From a virus, in the IMG/VR virus record IMGVR_UViG_3300028569_000028, positions 16,012 to 80,011 of that record: a DNA stretch of 64,000 nt. The stretch is one strand, 5' to 3'. Shown here in pieces: positions 60,001 to 64,000 of the stretch. Positions within the stretch are counted from its first letter, which is position 1. Each line of letters opens with the position of its first letter. The position numbers and the translations under genes are program-made. The notes below the pieces were generated by a model, which saw only the letters and a list, made by a program, of their open reading frames with translations, had not been told where the DNA came from and did no database searches.

Positions 60001-60339
60001 TTAAAACTGAATCTTAGGTTTATCTTTAGGACGTTCCATACTACCCGGAACTCTTGCCATGTTTAAGCTAAATTTAGCAACGTCATCACGAAGTCGGGTA
60101 ATTTCTGTTTCCGCTTTTGTTTGGATATGCATTACTCGTGCATCTGTTTCTTTGCGAAGTTTTTCAAGCTCACCGAGAATGTCTGGCTGCTCTGTACGGA
60201 ATAGATATTGCTGATATGCAAATAGCACAGAAGAGGCTACAAAGCCGACGATTGGACCAGCACTAATTGGGTTAATTGCGATGTAAATAAAGAATGCAAG
60301 AAGAAGAACGGCAGGAAATGCGTCAAGTATTTTTTTCAT
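60001..60339 (-). CDS. Membrane protein with coiled-coil tail (112 aa)
   Basis: Two hydrophobic stretches (residues 7-26, AFPAVLLLAFFIYIAI; 29-46, GPIVGFVASSVLFAYQQ) followed by a coiled coil (KLRKETDARVMHIQTKAET) and a basic end. Could be a holin or inner-membrane spanin-like component, but it lies between a metallopeptidase-like gene and terminase, far from the M15 peptidase. A late motif stands 62 bases upstream. Confidence 0.6.
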   Translation of the reverse strand: MKKILDAFPAVLLLAFFIYIAINPISAGPIVGFVASSVLFAYQQYLFRTEQPDILGELEKLRKETDARVMHIQTKAETEITRLRDDVAKFSLNMARVPGSMERPKDKPKIQF

Positions 60340-60400
60340 GAATGTCCTTTATAAGTTAAATATTTAGAGCCAATTGGTATCTAAACAATTACTATCACAT

Positions 60401-60412
60401 TATAAGGGTGCT
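60401..60412 (-). promoter_or_regulatory. Late promoter motif, copy 8
   Basis: AGCACCCTTATA on the - strand (G for A at the second position), 62 bases before the membrane-protein gene and so before terminase. Confidence 0.7.
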
Positions 60413-60422
60413 ATTCGCAAAG

Positions 60423-61235
60423 CTATTTTTTAAGCAAGGATTCTAACGCAGCTCGTCTAGCAGCTGGATTTCTTTGTGGATTTTCAATTGAGGCATCTTC
60501 TTCGCTTGGACCTAAAGATTCTAAGCCACCCGGAATTGCCATGTCCATTGCTGCAGCGGAAGCATCTGGAGAAGAAAGAGCAGCAGCGGCAGTAGCAGCA
60601 GTTCCAATAATAGGCAAAGCTTTAAATGTACCTGATTTTAAATAGTTTTTTAATGCGCCAAGTCCATAAGTTCCTTCACGAAGCTTTGGAATTTGTGCGT
60701 GGTGCTTTCCAGCCATAGCTTCATAAACCTCAGATGGGTCCATATTTTTTAAATCATAGCCTTCAGCTTTAAGTCTTCTTAATTCTTTATTAAAATCATC
60801 AGTCATATCAGGAGTTACGAGTTTTTTAACATCGTCATAACCGTGACCGCCTTCGTGTAGAACGTCGGAGGTTAATTTTACAACATTTCTATTGCCTAGT
60901 ATGTTTTTATTTAGACTAACTTTACCATTAAAATACTCTCCCGCATTATCTTTCATATCCTTTAACTCAATAGGATTCTTAATTTCAGGATAACGTTCTT
61001 GTAGTATTCTATTAAGAAAGTCTTCTTTTTTGCCAATTGGGGAGGTTTTATCTGGGATAGGAATTCCTGTATTATCTAAGACTTTTTGAGCAAGAGATTC
61101 TTCTGCTAAGTTTCTAGCACGTAACGCATCCTTTAGCACATCGCCAGACTTACTTACATAATCTTCTGCTTGAGGCATTCCCAATTCAACATTCTTAGCG
61201 TATTCTTCTAATGCCTTACGTCTAGGACTAGCCAT
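60423..61235 (-). CDS. HEGGH-motif protein, zincin-like (270 aa)
   Basis: Residues about 128-136 read V-L-H-E-G-G-H-G-Y, an HExxH zinc motif, and an E-x-x-E-A-M-A-G-K-H-H helix follows 50 residues later and could supply the third ligand. The C-terminal 70 residues are Ala-rich and hydrophobic (IIGTAATAAAALSSPDASAA), then acidic. This may be a virion-associated protein delivered with the head, or a maturation protease; the context (early in the late block) does not decide. Confidence 0.6.
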   Translation of the reverse strand: MASPRRKALEEYAKNVELGMPQAEDYVSKSGDVLKDALRARNLAEESLAQKVLDNTGIPIPDKTSPIGKKEDFLNRILQERYPEIKNPIELKDMKDNAGEYFNGKVSLNKNILGNRNVVKLTSDVLHEGGHGYDDVKKLVTPDMTDDFNKELRRLKAEGYDLKNMDPSEVYEAMAGKHHAQIPKLREGTYGLGALKNYLKSGTFKALPIIGTAATAAAALSSPDASAAAMDMAIPGGLESLGPSEEDASIENPQRNPAARRAALESLLKK

Positions 61236-61238
61236 TTA

Positions 61239-61493
61239 TTACCACTTTTTGCAAGACCAGTATCCTGCTTTAAGTTTACTTTTCTTTTCATCACAGCTAT
61301 GTCTTGCGCGAAAATTTTTACGCCTTTCCGGATTATAAGACTTATCTGGCATGTCAGGATCACCAAAACGCACAATCTTTTCTTCTCCGCCTTCACAACC
61401 CTTAACTACCCAAGACTTCTTTTCGCCAGAAGTTCTTTTTGGGCTATTACAAGAAAGCTTTTCTTTTAGGCTTGACCAACGTTTTTTTGCCAT
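61239..61493 (-). CDS. Small conserved-type phage protein (RARHxCD...YWSCKxW)
   Basis: 84 aa, basic. The C-terminal 40 residues (YNPERRKNFRARHSCDEKKS and then Y-W-S-C-K-K-W) follow a motif I know from small proteins in many marine phage genomes, usually next to head genes. Cysteines at 15, 33, 67 and 80 could bind zinc. Function unknown. Confidence 0.6.
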   Translation of the reverse strand: MAKKRWSSLKEKLSCNSPKRTSGEKKSWVVKGCEGGEEKIVRFGDPDMPDKSYNPERRKNFRARHSCDEKKSKLKAGYWSCKKW

Positions 61494-61495
61494 GC

Positions 61496-61669
61496 CTAAT
61501 CCTTGTACTTCTCTTGCAAAGCTTCATAACGGGCACGTTTCAATTCTTCCAATTGTTTCATGTCTTCTGGAAGTTCTGGTTCTACAGCAGGTTCCTGTTT
61601 AGGTTCCTTTCTGTTTTCCAATATAGATTGTATTAGCTGGTTTAACATGTTGTCGTCTAATTCTTTCAT
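61496..61669 (-). CDS. Small acidic helical protein (57 aa), first late gene
   Basis: Starts M-K-E-L-D-D-N-M-L-N-Q-L and is helical with a Pro/Glu stretch. Its ATG is only five bases after the TATA of late motif copy 9, so either the transcript is almost leaderless or translation starts at Met8 (61648). Ends two bases before the next gene. Confidence 0.5.
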   Translation of the reverse strand: MKELDDNMLNQLIQSILENRKEPKQEPAVEPELPEDMKQLEELKRARYEALQEKYKD

Positions 61670-61673
61670 ATCC

Positions 61674-61685
61674 TATAAGGGTGCT
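61674..61685 (-). promoter_or_regulatory. Late promoter motif, copy 9
   Basis: AGCACCCTTATA on the - strand at the start of the whole late block. A bulged dyad GGTGC...TTTT / AAAAGCACC overlaps its 5' side. Confidence 0.7.
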
Positions 61686-61751
61686 TTTTGCCACATTCTG
61701 CGTCAAAAGCGCACCTGAAGCTACTTGTATTTAAAGTTCCTACTTTGTTGC

Positions 61752-61780
61752 TGGACAACCTATCAAAGAAGTGATATAAC
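61752..61780 (+). promoter_or_regulatory. Sigma70-like promoter, extended -10, right block
   Basis: TGGACA at 61752-61757, 17-base spacer ending in TGA, TATAAC at 61775-61780. Faces away from late motif copy 9, so 61670-61797 is a divergent control region between the two transcription programmes. Confidence 0.65.
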
Positions 61781-61796
61781 CCCCTTAGTAGGTAGT

Positions 61797-62003
61797 ATGA
61801 AAAAACAACAAGTTAGACACAAAGCATCAAAACCAGTAACCTTGCCAGTTGGTAGGGTACTTTTAGAGCTTGCTATGTGGGATTTCTCTGGGAATGCAGA
61901 TGTTATCCGTCACAACGCAAATGAACTTGCTAAGGCTATCCAGATGAGTTACCATTTAAACAACTTTGGACCTTCCAGTTTTGGAATAGATGACGAAGAA
62001 TAG
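61797..62003 (+). CDS. Small basic protein (68 aa), first of right block
   Basis: Starts M-K-K-Q-Q-V-R-H-K-A-S-K-P-V at ATG 61797, about 10-17 bases after the predicted transcription start. Basic N-terminus and acidic C-terminus (FGIDDEE). Might bind DNA or RNA; not recognised. Ribosome site TAGGTAG is weak. Confidence 0.6.
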   Translation: MKKQQVRHKASKPVTLPVGRVLLELAMWDFSGNADVIRHNANELAKAIQMSYHLNNFGPSSFGIDDEE

Positions 62004-62036
62004 CGTGACAGATGCGTTTTAAAAGGTGTAGCAATT

Positions 62037-62072
62037 TTTGTGCCAAGGTGACACATAAAACACAGGCACAAA
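62037..62072 (+). other. Inverted repeat in small intergenic gap
   Basis: Perfect 8-bp arms TTTGTGCC (62037-62044) and GGCACAAA (62065-62072) with a 20-base loop, in the 78-base gap between two small genes. No U tract follows, so it is not a typical terminator; it may be an operator or RNA-processing site. Confidence 0.5.
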
Positions 62073-62081
62073 CAGCAAAAA

Positions 62082-62306
62082 GTGACAGATATGTTTGAAG
62101 CCAGTCAAGAAAATTTCCTAAAGATGTATTTCTCAGGACTTAGAGTTAAAGTTGAAGTATATTTAATGAATGGATGTGTTATAGAATGGTGGTTTTCTCT
62201 TGATGGTGGTAGTGTGTTTCTTGTAAGTCCAGAAACTTACCATAAATATTTAAAATTTGTTGAAAAAATTGAAAAAGATAAAACATTACTGACAGAGTTA
62301 CGTTGA
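62082..62306 (+). CDS. Small protein with L-x-x-E-L tail
   Basis: 74 aa from GTG 62082 (ATG 62091 is possible; neither has a clear ribosome site). Beta-type middle (RVKVEVYLMNGCVIEWWFSL) and an end K-T-L-L-T-E-L-R. Its first codons GTGACAGAT are repeated 77 bases upstream (62005) in front of an immediate stop, as if the start region had been duplicated. Confidence 0.58.
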   Translation: MTDMFEASQENFLKMYFSGLRVKVEVYLMNGCVIEWWFSLDGGSVFLVSPETYHKYLKFVEKIEKDKTLLTELR

Positions 62307-62307
62307 T

Positions 62308-62610
62308 ATGAAAGAAGCTTTGAAACAACTACGAAAAATTATCCAGATGCCTGACCAAAAGCATTGGAATTACGTAGAAATGCGGGAACGAGCCTTAGAA
62401 GAGTGGATTGACATGTGGGTTATCCAACTACAATATGAACAATCTGTATTAGATCAGCGATATTTAAAGCTTGAGTTTGAAGACTTCTTAAAAGAACACA
62501 TAGGCAACAAGCTAACCGATCAAGCGATGGAGAGTGCTGTTGAAATTACAAAAGAAAAGACTAAGATTAAAGGATCTTTGACATGTATAAGAAGGAAACC
62601 AAAAGGCTAG
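62308..62610 (+). CDS. Hypothetical helical protein (100 aa)
   Basis: Helical and charged (RALEEWIDMWVIQLQYEQ), basic end. Starts two bases after the previous stop. Overlaps the next gene by 28 bases. Unknown. Confidence 0.58.
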   Translation: MKEALKQLRKIIQMPDQKHWNYVEMRERALEEWIDMWVIQLQYEQSVLDQRYLKLEFEDFLKEHIGNKLTDQAMESAVEITKEKTKIKGSLTCIRRKPKG

Positions 62611-62792
62611 ACATTACAAAACTTAAACAAAATCAAGTAGTTTGGTCTGTGCGATTTCAAGCTTACCTTTGTTTTATTGGAGTAGAAGAAGGATCTGAGT
62701 TTCTATTCCGAGCAATGACTGGCCCCCAGTTATATTTATTATATCATTCAGACATATATGAACCATATAGCCTTATTAAGGAGTTATTATAG
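62583..62792 (+). CDS. Small protein with L-x-x-E-L tail
   Basis: 69 aa, AAAGGATC upstream. Middle strands (VVWSVRFQAYLCFIGVEEG) resemble the small barrel set; ends P-Y-S-L-I-K-E-L-L. Its stop TAG overlaps the next GTG. Confidence 0.62.
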   Translation: MYKKETKRLDITKLKQNQVVWSVRFQAYLCFIGVEEGSEFLFRAMTGPQLYLLYHSDIYEPYSLIKELL

Positions 62793-63145
62793 TGACAGCT
62801 AAACGTAAACCTCGCAAGAAAAAACAACAACTTGCAGGAAATATCCACAGCGGAGTATTGTTTATTGGAGACTGCCAGTTCTTTGCAGGAAGCCCTCAGT
62901 TAGAGCTTGATCCAACCACGGGACAAACTATAGACGTAACTCCAAAAGACCCATTAAACCCATTTAACACGCTTGACAGAACTTTTGAGATAGCTGGAGA
63001 AACTGAGGCTAACTTAGAACTTGGACCCTTTCTACCCGGCAGAGGTGTGCTATTAAATACTCACCTCCAACAAGGTAGATTTGTGGTGCGTAAGAAGATG
63101 AAGAATGGTAAGCTTGTTGGGTATTCTATTGATATAAAGGAATAG
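62792..63145 (+). CDS. Hypothetical protein (117 aa)
   Basis: GTG start in the stop of the previous gene. Very basic N-terminus (KRKPRKKKQQ), then a beta-type middle with D-P-T-T-G-Q-T-I-D-V and a turn-rich G-P-F-L-P-G-R-G. Could bind nucleic acid. Not recognised. Confidence 0.58.
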   Translation: MTAKRKPRKKKQQLAGNIHSGVLFIGDCQFFAGSPQLELDPTTGQTIDVTPKDPLNPFNTLDRTFEIAGETEANLELGPFLPGRGVLLNTHLQQGRFVVRKKMKNGKLVGYSIDIKE

Positions 63146-63146
63146 T

Positions 63147-63329
63147 ATGACAAAACAAGAATGGCTTAAAAATTACCTAATTAGCTGCGATTTCCATATT
63201 CCAACAGAGAATAATATCCAAGAAAAACTATCAGGGTTAACTGCTATCCAGATTGTGCAAGCTATGGAAGATGCTAAGAAAATCTTAGATAAACTTAAGA
63301 AGACTTCTCTAGGAAAGGAATTAAATTGA
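63147..63329 (+). CDS. Small helical protein with L-x-x-E-L tail
   Basis: 60 aa, helical (GLTAIQIVQAMEDAKKILDK), unlike the barrel members, but ending K-K-T-S-L-G-K-E-L-N. The start follows the previous stop by one base with AAAGGAAT upstream. Confidence 0.6.
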   Translation: MTKQEWLKNYLISCDFHIPTENNIQEKLSGLTAIQIVQAMEDAKKILDKLKKTSLGKELN

Positions 63330-63565
63330 TTCAAGACTGGAAAGCTCTTTCCCCAGAAGAGTCAAGTGTGGTATTATTTAAGAAGTGTGTGGAGTTGCTT
63401 TTACGAGAAGAGGGGTATAAGATAACTGCAGACACAACCATAAGAGTTCTAACACAGCGACTTTATGGAGATTATAGACAAGTATACCACACACAAGAAT
63501 ATAAAAGGGCCGAGAAGCATGTCTTCCACTTCAAAAACACCGGACTGGGCAAACAGTTATTCTGA
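63326..63565 (+). CDS. Small protein with L-x-x-E/Q-L tail
   Basis: 79 aa from a TTG overlapping the previous stop (TTGA), AAAGGAA upstream. Helical N-terminal half (FKKCVELLLREEGYKI), basic middle, end K-N-T-G-L-G-K-Q-L-F encoded by AAACAGTTATTC, which contains no Shine-Dalgarno sequence. Confidence 0.6.
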   Translation: MIQDWKALSPEESSVVLFKKCVELLLREEGYKITADTTIRVLTQRLYGDYRQVYHTQEYKRAEKHVFHFKNTGLGKQLF

Positions 63566-63722
63566 AATGAGAAAGGTGCTTATGCGCTTTAAAACAGACG
63601 AATTAGAGACTTTACAAGATGCCTATACCATAATGGACCCTGATATGTTTAAATTGCAAATAAAGGCAATTAAGGACGAATTAGAGCTTAGGAAGACAAG
63701 CCTTGGTCAGGAACTATTGTGA
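63519..63722 (+). CDS. Small helical protein with L-x-x-E-L tail
   Basis: 67 aa if the ATG at 63519 is used; ATG 63567, two bases after the previous stop, would give 51 aa. Neither has a strong ribosome site. Helical (LETLQDAYTIMDPDMFKLQI), ending R-K-T-S-L-G-Q-E-L-L. Confidence 0.55.
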   Translation: MSSTSKTPDWANSYSEMRKVLMRFKTDELETLQDAYTIMDPDMFKLQIKAIKDELELRKTSLGQELL

Positions 63723-63928
63723 AATTAAAGAAAGGTGGGGTATATGAGATTGGAGGATCTGTTTATGATGATGATGACAACTCTTATTTTATAAAGATCA
63801 ACTCTGACTTAATCTATGACTACTACCGCGTAAGTATATTAGGTACTTATAGTTTCGACACTAAGATTTGTCCCGAAGATTGGGAATATATTAGAGAACT
63901 TAGCAGCTTGGAGAAAGAGCTGTTGTGA
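63719..63928 (+). CDS. Small KKGG-type protein with L-x-x-E-L tail
   Basis: 69 aa from a GTG overlapping the previous stop. Begins V-K-L-K-K-G-G-V-Y-E-I-G, beta-rich (YDYYRVSILGTYSFDT), and ends L-S-S-L-E-K-E-L-L. The coupled GTG after it reads only V-T-D-stop, so the tail peptide is kept here with no downstream gene to serve. Confidence 0.62.
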   Translation: MKLKKGGVYEIGGSVYDDDDNSYFIKINSDLIYDYYRVSILGTYSFDTKICPEDWEYIRELSSLEKELL

Positions 63929-63954
63929 CAGACTAACTACAAAGTGGGAAATAT

Positions 63955-64000
63955 ATGTTCAGGCATATTCCCATTCACTCTCCCTTCCATTTCCCTACCA
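63955..64000 (+). CDS. Possible 5' end of next gene (runs off window)
   Basis: ATG 63955 after GTGGGAAAT starts a frame that stays open for 15 codons to the window edge, beginning M-F-R-H-I-P-I-H-S-P. Too short to judge. Confidence 0.25.
   Translation, partial: MFRHIPIHSPFHFPT

Noticed and set aside
21681-61235. Many open frames on the + strand opposite the virion genes (for example about 33844-34224, 43483-43749 and 55932-56216)
   Set aside because: They lie inside long, well-supported - strand genes, lack ribosome sites and have Ser/Cys-rich compositions typical of antisense shadows.
61782-61795. A + strand copy of the late motif (AACCCCCTTAGTA)
   Set aside because: It has two mismatches in the conserved core and lies just after a better sigma70-type promoter.

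Overview
This window looks like most of the genome of an AT-rich, lytic, tailed phage with a short tail (podovirus type). The reasons are a large terminase, a P22-sized portal (718 aa), a scaffold, a coat protein of 423 aa, a connector plus a very large nozzle-like protein, several Ala/Gln/Gly-rich ejection-type proteins, and no tape measure, sheath or tail-tube genes. The host is probably Gram-negative, because there are signal-peptide proteins and proteins with outer-membrane-like C-termini, but I cannot name it. The first gene is cut by the window edge and a short open frame runs off the right edge, so the genome is larger than or permuted relative to this window. I see no tRNA, CRISPR array, insertion sequence or integrase.

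Layout. (1) 1-21.4 kb, + strand: a tightly packed, mostly overlapping array of replication, recombination, nuclease and small accessory genes: a RecB-like nuclease, ERF annealing protein, RecA/DnaB-fold helicase, AEP-type primase, family B DNA polymerase (interrupted by a frameshift), a DEDDy exonuclease, an M15 peptidase (endolysin candidate), an exported Clp-fold serine peptidase and a reduced ClpX-like unfoldase. Four free-standing homing-type endonucleases (three HNH, one GIY-YIG) sit among them. (2) 21.4-61.7 kb, - strand: the virion module. Transcription order is small head/metallopeptidase genes, terminase, portal, scaffold, coat, fibres and their assembly chaperones, collar and coiled-coil fibres, connector, nozzle, ejection proteins. 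(3) 61.8-63.9 kb, + strand: a second run of tiny genes of the same style as region 1, probably continuous with it across the window ends. The + and - blocks diverge at about 61.7 kb and converge at 21.4 kb, where the stop codons overlap.

Control. Nine copies of a motif read on the - strand as (A)ACACCCTTATA stand directly before nine - strand transcription units, and the motif is not seen in the + blocks, so it is very likely the late promoter. Good sigma70-like promoters (several with a TGn extended -10) are visible at 61.75, 17.04 and 9.16 kb on the + strand, plus an unexpected one at 28.62 kb. That one drives into a 411-bp gene-free gap in the middle of the virion block with RNA-like stems: a candidate new phage ncRNA.

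The most unusual signals are: a shared C-terminal peptide L-x-x-E-L-x on twelve otherwise different small + strand proteins; the ncRNA candidate; the late promoter motif, with dyads around several copies; and a ClpX-like ATPase that has lost both the zinc domain and the ClpP-docking loop. All functions are predictions from reading the sequence; no database search was possible.
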